Part shown: positions 20,924 through 33,514 of the stretch, one piece after another
How positions within the stretch are numbered: position 1 is the first letter of the stretch
Layout of the letters: each line of letters begins with the position of its first letter
NCBI GenBank assembly: GCA_037974335.1
Contig: CM075760.1
Location: 41,668,103 to 41,732,102, forward strand
DNA length: 64,000 nucleotides
Source: Prionace glauca
Lineage: Eukaryota > Chordata > Chondrichthyes > Carcharhiniformes > Carcharhinidae
Reading direction: 5' to 3'
Made by a program: the position numbers and the translations under genes
The notes under the pieces: model-generated
Seen by the model: the letters and a program-made list of their open reading frames with translations, nothing else
The model's database searches: none
What the model was told of the DNA's origin: nothing

Positions 20924-23900
20924 TAGAACATAGAACATAGAATATTACAGCACAAACAGGCCCTTCGGCCCTCGAGTTGCGCCGATCGCATCAACCCCAC
21001 CAATCTATAGACCTATCTATAACCCCCAATCCCATTAAACCCCATATACTCATCCAGAAGTCTTTTAAAAGACCCCAGCGAGTTCGCCTCCACCACCGAC
21101 GACGGCAGCCGATTCCAATCACTCACCACCCTCTGAGTGAAAAACTTACCCCTAACATCACCTCTGTACTTCCCTCCCCGCACCTTAAATCTGTGTCCTC
21201 TCGTAGCGACCATTTCAACCCGGGGAAATAGCCTCTGAGAGTCCACCCTATCTATTCCTCTCAACATTTTATAAACTTCTATCAGGTCGCCTCTCAACCT
21301 TCGCCTCTCCAGGGAAAAGAGTCCCAGCTCCCTCAACTTATCTTCATAAGGCATGCCTCCCAGTCCAGGCAACATCCTTGTCAATCTCCTCTGCACCCTT
21401 TCAATAGCTTCTACGTCTTTCCGATAGTGAGGCGACCAGAACTGCGCACAGTACTCCAAATGAGGCCTGACGAGGGTCCTGTAAAGTTGCAGCATTACCT
21501 CCCGACTCCTAAACTCAATCCCTCGATTAATGAAGGCCAGTACACCATACGCCTTCTTGACCACCTCCTCCACCTGCGTGGCCGATTTAAGAGTCCTGTG
21601 AACCCGGACCCCGAGATCCTTCTGCTCTTCAACGCTACTAAGACCCCTGCCCTTAATAGTATACTCGTTCATCCCGTTGGTTCTGCCGACATGGACGACA
21701 TTTATCCGCGTTGAAGTCCATCTGCCACTTCTCCGCCCATTCCTGCATCCTATCTATGTCCTGCTGCAACTTTTGCCATCCTTCCAGACCATCCACAACA
21801 CCGCCGACCTTCGTGTCATCAGCGAACTTGCTAACCCATCCCTCCACTTCCTCATCCAGGTCATTTATGAAAATGACAAACAGCAAGGGTCCCAGAACAG
21901 ATCCCTGGGGCACCCCACTGGTGACTGACCTCCATTCCGAAAAAGACCCATCCACAACCACTCTCTGCCTTCTGCAGGCAAGCCAGTTCTGGATCCACAA
22001 GGCCAAAGGCTCTTGGATCCCATGCCCTCTCACCTTCTCAAGAAGTCTTGCATGGGGGACCTTATCAAAAGCCTTGCTGAAGTCCATGTACACTACGTCC
22101 ACGGCACTTCCTTCGTCAATGTGTTCAGTCACATTATCGAAGAACTCAACTAGGCTCGTAAGGCACGACCTGCCCTTGACAAATCCATGCTGACTATTCC
22201 TGATCAAACCTCTCCAAATGCTCGTAAATCTTGTCCCTCAGAAGCCTCTCCATCAGCTTACCAACCACTGAGGTCAGACTCACCGGGCGGTAATTTCCCG
22301 GGCTATCCCTGTTCCCTTTCTTGAAAATAGGGACTACATCCGCAATCCTCCAATCTTCCGGAACCTCTCCCATCTCCATTGACGACGCAAAGATCATCGC
22401 CAAGGGCTCTGCAATCACTTCCCTGGCCTCCCACAGTATCCTGGGGTACATCCCATCTGGTCCCGGCGACTTATCTACCTTGATAGAATTCAAAAGTTCT
22501 AACACATCCTCCTCCTTAATGTCCACGTACTCAATCTTTTCCACCTGCTGCAAGTCCATAGCAAGATCTCCCAAATCAGCTTCCACTGTGAATACTGATG
22601 CAAAGTACTCATTAAGCACCTCCGCCATTTCTTCTGGTTCTACACAGACCTTTCCCCCTTCATCTTTTATAGGTCCTATCCTTTCCCTTCTCACCCTTTT
22701 ACCTTTCACATACTTATAGAAGGCCTTGGGATTTTCCTTAATCTTACCCGCCAAGGTCTTCTCATACCCCTTCTGGCTCTCCTAATTTCCCTTTTAACCT
22801 CCTTTCTACAGTCCTTATATTCTTCAAGATCCTTAACCTCTCCTAGTTCCCTGAATCTTTTGTACACCTTCCTTTTCCTCCTGACTAGGTTCAACACAGC
22901 CTTCGTGCACCACGGTTCCCAAGACCTACCAAAACCCCCTTGCCTTATTGGAACATTGTCATGCAGAGCGCCAGACAAACATTCCTTGAATATCCGCCAC
23001 CTTCCTTCGGTACTTTTCCCTAAGAATGCCTCCTTCCCGTTTATTTGTCCAAGTAACTTCCTGACTTCTTCGTATCTCCCCTTACTCCAGACAAACACCT
23101 TCCTAGCCTGTCTGATCCTATCTGGTTCCAATGCAATTGTGAAGGAGATAGAATTATGGTCACCATTCCCAAGATGCTCTCCTACCGAGAGATCCATCAC
23201 CTGCCCTGGTTCATTCGCCAGTACCAGGTCAAGTACTGCCTCTCCCCTCGTAGGCTTGTCCACATACTGTGTCAGGAAACCTTCCTGAACACACCTAACA
23301 AACTCCTCTCCAGCCGAACCCCTTACTCTAGGGATATTCCAGTCGATGTTTGGGAAATTGAAGTCTCCCATCACGACAACTCTGTTTTTAGTACATTTCT
23401 CCAGAATCTGGTTCCCTATCTGCACTTCAACTTCCCTGTCACTATTGGGCGGCCTATAGAATACACCCAGCAAAGTTTTCGACCCTTTGCTGTTCGTAAC
23501 TTCCACCCACAGAGACTCTGTAGAAAGTCCCTCCACGGCATCCTCTTTCTCTGCAGCCATGACACTGTCCCTTATTAACAGTGCCACTCCACCACCTCTT
23601 CTGCCAGCCTCCCTGGCGTTCCTGAAACATCTGAAACCTGGCACCTAAAGTACCCAGTCCTGTCCCTGAGACATCCAAGTCTCCGTAATGGCCACCACAT
23701 CACATTCCCAAGCAGCTATCCACGCCCTAAGCTCATCTACCTTATTTACTATACTCCTTGCATTAAAATATACACACTTCAGCCCCTCAGTCTGGGCATT
23801 TCGCTTCTCCACCCCCTGTCTAACCTCCCTCCCATGTTTCCTGCGGTCCTCCCCTACCTTTAAAGTATTAAAGCACATGCATTTCAAACCCTGCTCCGCC

Positions 23901-24010
23901 CCACCCCCACTACGCCGTGCCTTGCATTCCCCATCTATGCCCCCCTCCCTTTCACCCCCACTACTCAATATCCCACCCCCCCCCCAAATCAGTTTAAACC
24001 TCCCCGCATA
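20924..24010 (-). mobile_element. Nearly full-length CR1-like LINE, group B
   Basis: A 3.1-kb minus-strand element with its 3' end at 20,924 (TTCTATG-type repeats). Reading 5' to 3' it encodes an AP-like endonuclease (ARSIVNKVDEL near 23.8 kb, VVVMGDFNFPNIDW, GDHNSISF) and then the linker VRRKRKVYKRFREL. The RT follows with [39 protein letters not shown] and SKFADDTK. The ORF2 C-terminus is RRLRGDLIEVYKMLRGIDRV. The ORF2 frame changes about three times (near 21.66, 22.20 and 22.73 kb) with at least one stop in the EN part, so it is recently dead. ORF1 is absent. Confidence 0.94.
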
Positions 24011-24639
24011 GCCTTTGCAAATTTATAATTAATTTTTATGTTCCCTGCAAGTTTACTCCCATTCTCTATTTCCCCCTCGATTATTTGGACTTTTTTGGTT
24101 GAATTTTAAAACTCTCTGAAACCTCAGGCTTGTTTCTTCTTCTGGTAATTTTATGTAGCTTTTAACTAAGAAGTAACATTTCCTCCCCTGAAAGACATCC
24201 GAGAAAAAGATGAGCTTTGACCATATATGATTTTCACAGTAACTTCATTACAGTGTGAATGTAAACCCATTTGTGACGAAGAAATAAACTTCAAACCTTT
24301 AAATACACACGATGTCTTTATCAATAAACTGAGCTGAAATTCCCCAGCTGCCAGGGTGGAACTGGAACTCCTGTCCCAAGCTTCTGGAATACTAGCTTAA
24401 TAATGATATTGCTATACTACCCCTGAGACTGAAATATCATCACATTTATTAATGGAATAATTGAACATTCAGTACTGGGTCACAGGTTGGATCGCGAGGT
24501 ATCTTGTAGGAATTGAAAACATTACCATTTGACTCAGAAATTATTCTGTTTCCATTCTTAACTGATCACAGTTTGTGTTTTGGCACGATGACATTTAATT
24601 CAGTGCGCCTAAAGTCTGAGATCTATGTCCAACATTACA
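24011..24639. other. Ancient repeat continuation and a SINE-B tail
   Basis: 24,011-24,180 looks like the resumed part of the ancient element interrupted at 20,924. 24,225-24,300 is a group-B SINE tail (TTTTCACAGTAACTTCATTACAGTG, TTTGTGACGAAGAAATAAACTT). The rest shows nothing I can name. Confidence 0.55.
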
Positions 24640-25620
24640 CCATACATTTATAACACGAATAAATTATAAATGAATTTATGCTAAATTCGGTTATTTCTCC
24701 CGTTATGTACACTGGGCCATCCCTCTATTTATGCTACAGTAGGTCCTCTATATTAGTGCTCGAGTAGATCACGGATCTGACCCTACTACATCTGATCCCA
24801 TCTCTGTTTATATTACACAGGATTTGTATATTTACATCCATCTCTGCTAATTCAACATATGACCATGTATATGTTGCCTGCCATTTAACTGTCAGAAGCA
24901 AGTCTTCTCCTGGCCTTGAATCTTATTCTGACAGAATGACAGTGATTCATGGGAACCCATGTAAAAGTTCCATCAATTCATGAAATGACAAGGGGGAACA
25001 GGTGAGGTAGAGAAGGTCATATCGGGCTTGACGTTAACCGTGTGTAAGCTGCACTATCAGAACAGCTGAACACTTGGTCTGTTCCCTTAGAACTGAGCAG
25101 TTTATGGGAGATTTAGTACAGACGCTCAAAGTGATGAATGGGAATATTTCACTCATTAGAAAGAGACTGTTACCCACTACAAGAGGGCCAGTGTACAGAA
25201 GATTGATTACAAGACACGAGGAGATGCCTCTTTATGTACTGAATGTGACTCAAATGATTCATTATTGCAACAGATCTTATATTTGTTTAAATTACATAAA
25301 ATGCCACTTTATTTATTACTTCAATTTGTGTTGTACCAGAGCCAGTCTTTAATTATATGACAGTAGTTCTTGTCTCTTTTTACACTACATTCGGTTATTT
25401 CTCTCGTTATGCCACCCTCGGCCATCTCTCTATTTATGCTGCATTAGATCCTCTCAATTAATACGACAGTAGACCACGGATCTGTTCCTATTTCATCAGA
25501 TCTCATCTCTTTTTTATATTACACGGGATTTGTCTCTTTGAATGACATCAGAATCTGTCTCTGTTAATCTAACATACGAACATGAATATGGTCCCTGCTG
25601 AGATATTATCAATCCCGATA
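24640..25620 (-). repeat. Degenerate satellite with a direct 0.23-kb duplication
   Basis: The TCTCTGTTTATATTACAC-type motif recurs (reverse complement of the 3.8-kb and 32-kb arrays). Two longer stretches match each other in order: 24,670-24,880 and 25,375-25,600 share TTCGGTTATTTCTC, CCATC.CTCTATTTATGCT, AGACCACGGATCTG-like and AACATACGACCATG-like segments. The array is old. Confidence 0.65.
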
Positions 25621-27063
25621 TAATATGGGTGTGCCTGTCTGACACTAATCATTCTTGATTGGAGCAGTAAGTTTAATTTTTACTAATTTCTATAAGTAGC
25701 TGCGAGAAATATCGAATTGCTCTGTTATTGTGTGAGTAATATTTAGTTTGAACAATTTCTCAGTGATTCACTGGTGTTCGGGGACAGGTCAATGTTTGAA
25801 TAATCGTACAGTGCTCATTACAATATCTTCAAGCAACCACCGCTGTGATACATTTTATTGGCTGAATATTGCGCTGCACTGTGTCAATTTGACACAGACT
25901 TTAGAGATAAAGATTGACCTGCCTTATTTATAGCATTCAATAGATACACTGACAGTGTGACACAGAATTCTGTACTCGCAATATCGCCAGATGGGCTCCC
26001 AGAGGCTAAATATCTATGCACTCATTAATTACTCAAGTGTTTCGGAGAGAAATAAAACGAAATCGCCACAGAACGAGTGGTTGACAGTTAGGTTATGTTT
26101 GAATAGAATTGTAATATATATATATATATTCTGTAATTTGTATTGTGACTTCGAAATTATTTTCCACTTTCATCTGCCTATGCCTAAGCTTTGTAATTCC
26201 CTCCCTAAATCTCCTTATTTCACTTTCCTCGTCTAAGTCAATCCATAAAACTGTCCCTGTATTGGCCATCCTTTCAGTCACCTGTTCAAATATCTCGTTG
26301 GTCAAAAGCAAGATGCTGTGGGTGCCTGAGATCCGAACAGAAAATGCTAGAAACACTCAGTGGATCATTCATCATCAGTGGAATGGTTTACGACTCTCTC
26401 TCTCTCTGTATATCTCTCTCCCCCCGCCTCTGCCCCTGCCTCTCTCTCTGTCTCTCCCTCTCTCTCGCACACACATTTGTTGTAGACATGTACAGCAAGA
26501 CACTGGGTCTTGTATCTTTATTTACTGCATGCGACTCATTTGAATCATTATTGCAATCGATCTTACATTTGTTTATATTACATAACACACCATTCCATTT
26601 ATTATTATATGATGACATGCCGTGATAAATGCTACAAATCATCATTTCTGAGTTTTTGTTCAGCCAAGAGGCCATTTCTGTTACATTAGGCTCCATCTCA
26701 GATATGATTGTGTCAGGCTCTGTGTCATGCACTACTGAACATATCCGTGCCTTACTTTGTGTTGTATTGGACACTAATAATAAAGCCAACACTGTCTCAG
26801 TAACTGGTTTTCTATAAAATGCGTTTGCTAGATGGGAAAAAAAGGAGAGAACGAGATGAAAAGATGGAAATTAGCTTTAAAAATGTAATGGGGTTCGAAG
26901 AATGTGTTTCATCTTGTTAATAACTACTGGGTGTTGTGCATCATATTTAATTGCTCTCGCATTGCTTGGGATATTTTGTTGAAAGCTTGGGATGAAACTT
27001 GTAACATCCTCTTGTTCTAAAGAGATTGAGGAACAGAATGAATGTATGCCACATTGCATTGCA
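25621..27063. other. No gene; simple repeats and satellite pieces
   Basis: This stretch includes an (AT)n run at about 26,114-26,131, a dispersed-repeat piece at 26,290-26,370 and a CT-rich tract at 26,388-26,475. It also includes a segment at 26,520-26,640 matching 25,236-25,330 (GACTCATTTGAATCATTATTGC type). Open frames over the CT tract are low-complexity artefacts. Confidence 0.5.
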
Positions 27064-27259
27064 AATGGACACTAAAGGACAATTCAACATGGCCACTCCA
27101 ACTAACCTGTACATCTTTGGACTGTAGGAAGAAAGCAGTAAACCTGGAGGAAACCCACGCACATACGGGGTGAATGTGTAAACACCACACAGTTACACAA
27201 GGCTTAAATGGAACCTGTGTCCCTAACAGTGTGAGATACCAGTGCTAATCACTGTGTAA
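27064..27259 (-). mobile_element. SINE fragment, group A or B
   Basis: Minus-strand tRNA-like head (AGTGATTAGCACTGGTATCTC complement) and shared module (GGAGGAAACCCACGCACATACG). The tail beyond GGACAATTCAACATGGCCA is lost. Confidence 0.75.
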
Positions 27260-29291
27260 ATAATTGTTATTAATTTTAAGCATGATATTGTAATTTATTC
27301 AGTAGTTATTGCACATTCTGTGTCTCAGTCAATAAATAAAGTTAATGAATTGCCCTGGACGCTCTTGAGTGTGATGTACAGCTGGTCATTCCGCTGCCAA
27401 GACAATGCATCTTTCAAATGATTCACTGAACTTTTCTCTTTCTCTGTCTCAGACTGAACCTAAATCAGATAACCTCTCTCCTCTCTCTCAGTCTCCATTA
27501 ACTCACACAGGTTCCTAGGAGACGGATCTGACTCCGAGGTTATTATTTTTTGTCCTTAAGGCACCTTGTGACTGAAAAGATAAAGCACAAAACTCTCAGT
27601 AGAGGAAAATTCATTGTAGGAACTTAACCATTTCACTCAATTAACCTCTCTCCTCTATTTCTCACACACAACACCCAGCACACTTAAACTTTCTATTTCG
27701 GAATGTTTCTGCGGATAAAAAATGTTGCTTTAATTTTCCCTCTTTTCCCTCCATGGTAACCTTCAGTCCATCTTCCCTTCAATTAATCTGTTTAAACACC
27801 AAATATGGCCATTTTCTTGAATCATTAATATGGGAATGGGGGTGACTGTAATACTGAGACCGGCAGCAATCTGTGTGACTGTTCTTGATGCTTTCAGAGT
27901 GAGTTCACCCTCACAGGCAGGAAGACTGTTCACGGTGATAACATCAAACTGGCCCCGGTTGTTTTATTCTCAGGTAACACAACTTCCTGTTTCTCTGCTG
28001 CCGGTTCCAAACCGCACATCTCCCTTCCGAGCAGAAAATAAATCCAGAGACCACAATCTGGTGAGAACATCTGTCAGTGCGGCTTATATCTGCCCACAGA
28101 GTCAGGGCAGAGTCAGACAGGTCACATTGCGGTGACATTTACAAATGAGTCTGATGTGACCTGTTCAGAGTTTCCATTCCCGGACATAACTGGATGGTCA
28201 GTGGATCAGTCACTGAACTCCCCCGGGATCTGTGAAGGGAGGGAATGATAACTGTTATCTTTCATTGTTTGATCATTTTCTCTCCATCTGCTATTTATTT
28301 CTCTTCCTCAGTTTTTATCTGTCAGCCCCCCCGTTTTCCTTTCTCCTAACTCTCCCGCTATCTCTATCTCCTTGCCAGTCTTTTCAACACATTTATTAGT
28401 GTTCATAATCATGAAGTTGTGATTGGGTTAATTAAAAAGAGAATCTTTCAACTGGGGGGACGGTCAGCACCCAATGAGCACAAATGTATGTTATTGAGCA
28501 GCGAGACAGAAAGATATTTGTTTACTTTTACACAAGAGTTGTTCTGAAATCGAATGAACAGCTTGAAATGATGATCGAATCAGATTTCACAGAAACTTTG
28601 GAAAATAAATTAGATATGTCATTCATGGGATTAAGTTTTGAAGAATTCTCGAGAATAGGAGCACTTTAATGGTTCATCTATATCAGTGTCCGAGCATTAT
28701 TTTTGTGCTTCCCCCTGTCCTTCATTAAGACGGAATAAAATGGAATATTTATAAACTGTCGCCTTGTGCTAATCTAATGTTTTGACAGCACTTGCGTGTG
28801 TGTCTGTATGTGCGTGTGTGTGTATGTGTGTGTAATTGCCAGGAACCATTCTAAAAGTCCATTCTATTTGCAAAACATCACTTTGTACAGATTAGCATTG
28901 CATCGAACTTTTCGTAAGGAAAAGCACAATCATCCTTAACATTTATTGCACTGTTTGTTTCCCCTCCGATGAGGGTCTCATACTTCGTCGTTTCAGCCAT
29001 CACATGTCCTAATTCTGTCTGTAAATGTGAAACTGCTTGTAAAAATGAGAGCGAACAGGTTATTTTCTGTTCCTCCGACAGATTCACCATTGGTAGCTCG
29101 GATAACAGAAATTTACGGAATCCGCCATGACTGTCCCACGTTGTGAATACAAAAGTTAGTCAGGTGGAGTCAGTCACTCCTGCGGTTGTCATAGGGTTTC
29201 CAATCAGTGTTTCCCGCTCAAATCCCTGCATCACTCGTCATGACAAAGAAACCTGCACTAAGGCCCAGAAATGATTGCTTCTTTATATTAG
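27260..29291. other. No gene recognised
   Basis: Two kilobases with no element I recognise. Simple (GT)n lies at about 28,790-28,833. The open frame 27,830-28,135 ends in a Cys-containing stretch, but I could not support any immunoglobulin-type or other domain. Confidence 0.4.
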
Positions 29292-29962
29292 GTCCCAGTC
29301 TGACTCGAGGCCCAGCTGTCTCTGTCAGTGATACACTGGAGCCAGTCAGTCACATTGTAATGTTCTAATTCTCAGGTCCCAGTCTGACTCCGGGCCCAGC
29401 TGTCTCTGTCAGTGATACACTGGAACCAGTCATTCACATTGTAATGTTGGCTTGTACTCGTTAGAGTTTAGAAGAATGAGGGGAGATCTCATTGAGACGT
29501 ATAAGATGATGAATGGGATGGATAGGGTAGAGGTGGAGAGACTCTTCCCGCTCAAAAAAGACAGTAGGACTAGGGGGCACAGCCTCAAGATAAAGGGGGG
29601 GGGGCGGTTTAGAACAGAGTTGAGGAGGAACTTCTTCACTCAAAGGGTGGTGAATCTCTGGAATTCTCTGCCCGTTGAAGTGGTGGAGGCTGCCTCGCTA
29701 AATATTTTTAAGAAACGGGTTGATGGGTTTTTGATAAGAGAAGGGATTAAGGGTTATGGGGAGAGGGCGGGAAGGTGGAGCTGAGTCACGACAGATCAGC
29801 CATGATCTTATTGAATGGCGGGGCAGGCTCGAAGGGCCAGATGGCCTACTCCTGCTCCTATTTCTTATGTTCTAATTCTCAGGTTACAGTCTGACTCCGG
29901 GCCCAGCTGTCTCTGTCAGTGATACACTGGAGCCAGTCATTCAAATTGTAATGTTCTGATTC
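29292..29962 (+). repeat. 84-bp tandem repeat split by a LINE
   Basis: Three units share CCAGTCTGACTC.GGCCCAG, CTGTCTCTGTCAGTGATACA, CTGGA.CCAGTCA and CACATTGTAATGTTCT. Two lie at 29,292-29,448 and one at about 29,872-29,962. Unit identity is high. A group-C LINE occupies the break. Confidence 0.85.
29449..29866 (+). mobile_element. CR1-like LINE, group C, young 3' end
   Basis: A 5'-truncated 418-bp insertion encodes the last part of ORF2 (LEFRRMRGDLIETYKMMNGM, FFTQRVVNLWNSLPVEVVE, FLIREGIKGYGE) in one open frame. The tail is CTCCTATTTCTTATG. A short target-site duplication, ATGTT, lies at 29,444-29,448 and 29,867-29,871. The coding stretch is intact, so this copy is younger than that at 1,544. 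Confidence 0.92.
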
Positions 29963-30573
29963 TCGATTATTATTTTTGGAAAGCGTTACCCAATCAGTTA
30001 TGAATTAGAACCTGTACCTGATTTTGCTTCATTTGTCACCTGTCTGTTATTATTGGACAAATTATTTTTTTTCTAGAATTATCACACGCACAAAAACAGT
30101 TTATTCAAATGTTATATCATGCTCTCTCTCTTACTCTAGAGATCCCATACATTGCTTTACATGACTCTCCCAGCCAGGTTATGTCATCATTGTGCTGGCA
30201 TATCTGTCTATATTAGATTAGATTCTTCTTCTGTTGTTGGAGCATAATTTTTAATCATTTATAGGGTGTGGGCAGCACTGACATCTGTTGCCCTTCTCTA
30301 ATTGCCCATGACAAAGTGGTGATGAGCTGATATCTTGAATCGCTGCAGTCCATGTTCACTAGGCAATATCACTGTTTATATCATAAGGTCTATCCACCAT
30401 TATGATACACCTGATCCTGATACATCGTATTACAGAGATTGTACAACCCATACACAGTAGAAAATAGTTAGGACAGTTACCATGGAATTAGTGAAGATAA
30501 CGGTTAAATAGGAATATTGCTCCTTCTCTGGAGACTAGCAGATGTTTCAATCCTTTGCATCAATAGGAATAGG
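29963..30573. other. No gene; SINE-C tail trace
   Basis: At about 30,245-30,370 a minus-strand group-C tail is visible (GGTGTGGGCAGCACTGACATC, TTGCCCTTCTCTAATTGCCC, ATCGCTGCAGTCCATG). The remainder is AT-rich and unrecognised. Confidence 0.5.
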
Positions 30574-31449
30574 AAAGATCACAAGTGGAGAAGGTTGTTA
30601 GGAAGGCTTATGGGATGTTAGACTTTATAGGAAGGGGCATAGAGTATAAAAGCTGCTGTCTAATTCTTCAGTTGTACAGAACGTTGGTTAGACCGCATGT
30701 GGAGTACTGCATCCAGTTCTGGTCACCTTACTACCGGAAGGACGTGGAGCCTCTGGAAAGGATGCAGAGTAGGTTTACCAGGATGTTGCCTGGCATGGGG
30801 GGACTGGGTTACGAGGAGAGGTTGAAGAAACTGGGACTATTCTCCTTGGAAAGATGGAGATTGAGAGGGGACATGATAGAAGTATATAAGATACTGAAGG
30901 GAATAGATAGAGTTAATAGTGAGAGACTGCTCCCTAGACTGGGTACGAACACGAGAGGTCATCATTTAAGGGTGAGGGGGGGAGAGGTATAATTTGGAGG
31001 TGAGAAGAAGGTTCTTTACGCAGAGAGTTGTGGGGGTCTGTAACGCGCTACCGAGTAGGGTGGTGGAGGCAGGAACATTGGACTCGTTTAAGATGCAGTT
31101 AGCTGGGCACATGAGTGAAACGAGAATGGAGGGATATGGTAGGGGCTATTAAATAGGGTTAAACCTCGGGAGACACCGGAAAGGCAGGCTGTAAGATTAA
31201 TATTTTTGTCTTTATTCCACAGGTGGAGGTCCACCTCGTGTCAAACGAGGGGCATGCACACGGCGGGTCGTGCGTGGGCTGCTCTTGGAAGTTCCAGGAG
31301 TGGCCTCGTACTTCATGTCGGTGTGTGTGCTTGATCCTGGACCGTAGAAGGGCGCCGCAACAGCTCAGTGACTAGCACTGGTGTCTGTGCAGATACATGG
31401 ATTTAGGTCTGTGTCTGTGGGAGTTTGCGCCTTCTCCCTGTGGTTGCGT

Positions 31450-31480
<31 letters not shown>

Positions 31481-31668
31481 ACACCCCAAAGATGTGCTCT
31501 CAGGCTAATCGGTTTTTACCAAATTGACACTATTTCTTCCCTGAATCTGACTGAGTAGGGTTCCATTCGTAGATATGCAGGGTAGAATAGGTGTAGGGTG
31601 ATGCGGCGGCGCGGGCTCGTTGGGCCGAAGGGTCTGTTTCCCGTGCTGGGTTGTTCTTTGTTCTTTGT
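30574..31668 (+). mobile_element. CR1-like LINE, group A
   Basis: A 5'-truncated copy starts at RKAYGMLDFIGRGIEYKS, followed by LEYCIQFWSPYYRKDVE, a frame shift around 30,990 and the ORF2 end. The group-A 3' UTR comes next: TTTATTCCACAGGTGGAGG, ACGAGGGGCATGCACAC, the shared module from about 31,390, and the GGGCCGAAGGGTCTGTTTC end with TTCTTTG repeats. The 3' UTR plan matches 12,139, 13,156 and 16,844. Confidence 0.92.
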
Positions 31669-32155
31669 TAATAAGAAGTCTAAGAATTCCAGGTGTAATT
31701 ATCTCCTGACGGCTATATATCCAGGGTCATTTACGCCATCATGCTCACAAATCAGCACACACTTGAGTCCTATATTAGGAACTTTAGTGAGACACTGAGA
31801 AGATCAATTTCTGTAATCTCCTCGTCATTCGAAATGTGATTTATCCATTTTCCAACAGATCTCTAAAGACAGATAAGTCAACGCTGGGAACAAAATAGTG
31901 AGGCTGAAATCATTTTGCACGCAAGATCGCACAAGAGAATGGTTGCCAATAAATAGTTACATGTAAAATGTTCTTCAGTTGAAACGCATGAACTGTTTGG
32001 TGTTTTCATACATTTATGGAAGGCAGTGATGGGCTGCAGGTTATCACTGTGAAAACTGAAGGGGAATTGCTAAAATAGATAATTTCTCCAAAGGGGGTTA
32101 TTAGAAAATAGAATATTTAAAATAAATAAGCACGCAAATATTTATGATATCTCTT
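31669..32155. other. No gene recognised
   Basis: AT-rich, unique-looking sequence. Confidence 0.4.
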
Positions 32156-32334
32156 AGCCGTAGAACCATAGAATTCCTACAGTTCAGAAAAAAAACCATC
32201 TGGCCCACCCAATATGCGTCCCACCCAGGTCCTCCCCTCTGCCCTATCCCCGTTAGCCCCATACATTTACCATGGCTAATCGACATACTCTAAGGGAAAA
32301 TAACGGGCAATTTTGCATGGCCAATCCAACTCAT
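32156..32334 (-). mobile_element. SINE group A tail fragment
   Basis: Minus-strand tail and part of the body: AGAATTCCTACAGTTCAG, CCCACCCAGGTCCTCC, ACATTTACCATGGCTAATC and GGGCAATTTTGCATGGCC. The head is missing. Confidence 0.75.
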
Positions 32335-33370
32335 ATTATCCTTGTAATATAAACGAGCGACTGGTTTTGTGCAGTAACACAGAGACAGGGCCGAAAACAC
32401 CAGATGTCGATACAACACCTGTACTAATATGAATGCAGACTGGGTCCAGTTCAGTCATTACTGAGAGAGTGTACACAGTATATTACTAACCAGCGTGATG
32501 TTTTCTCATATAAACAGAGACATGTCATACTCAGTTTTGACAAAGACAAGGTCTATTCTAATATAAGCATGGTCAATGTGCGCTGTAATTTAAACTGAGA
32601 CTAGTTCCAGCGTGTCACCGCTAACAGAAAATAGAGACATGATCTGGTGTGATATACACAGAGACATGGCCCAGTGGAATAACAATTGAGGCAATGCAGA
32701 GTAAAGCAATAATTGAGAAAGGATAATGTGTAAAATGAGCAGAGGTTTGGTTTGGCGCATTAATAAAGGAGAGAGCAGCTGGCGCAATAAAACTGTCACC
32801 CAGTGTAATGTCTGATTCTGGCCATTGTATCATATAAACTGAGACAAAACCGATGCAGTAATTTCAAACCAAACCTTTACGCTTTGACAGGAGCAATTGT
32901 AGCAATAATTAAGTCATGAAATAGAATAATAATTAGAGACAAAATATTATTCGGTATAAACAGGGAGGCGAACTAATGCAGCAACGATTGAGATATTGTC
33001 AAGGTTTATACCTGGCAGGTTCCAGATATATAATGACTGAGATATAGCCTCGTGTAATGTAAACAGTAACATGTCCTGGTGCATTATGAGGAGAGGGAGG
33101 CTCCAGTGAAGTAACAGCGGAGATGTGGAGTTTCATGACATTAGACGAGAATTAATTCCGTGCTGTCATAACTGCCAGAATGAACGGTATAATGTCAAAT
33201 GAAGCTTGGTGCAGTACCATAACAACGGGGTTTTGCTGAGTACAGAATCAACCGAGAATTTTTGTCACATAATCAGAAATATGATTTCCTGTCATATAAA
33301 CTGGGTCACGTTTAGGATGGACAAAGACTGAGTCTATTAAGAAATAACTGAGATGATCATCTGTATCGTG
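32335..33370 (+). repeat. Degenerate satellite, ATAAACAGAGACA type
   Basis: About 1 kb of loosely periodic units (about 35-40 bp) built on ATATAAAC(A/T)GAGACA followed by ATG.CCTGGTG-like and TAATGTAAAC-like stretches. Relatives are at 3,780 and, inverted, at 24,640. Open frames here are incidental. Confidence 0.6.
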
Positions 33371-33514
33371 TCGTGCCAAACAGTACAGTTTCACTGCCAT
33401 CTCCTGGACTATCTTTGCTATTGCAGGTGTTGTGAAATGCTGATTTCAGTTGCTGTTTCTTATTCTTTCATGTGCTGTATATCAGCTGGTAAGGCCAGCA
33501 TATATTGGCAATCG

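Noticed and set aside
27830-28135. Possible immunoglobulin-like or antigen-receptor segment
   Set aside because: A single late Tyr-x-Cys is not enough. There is no matching upstream Cys/Trp, no recombination signal and no splice context.
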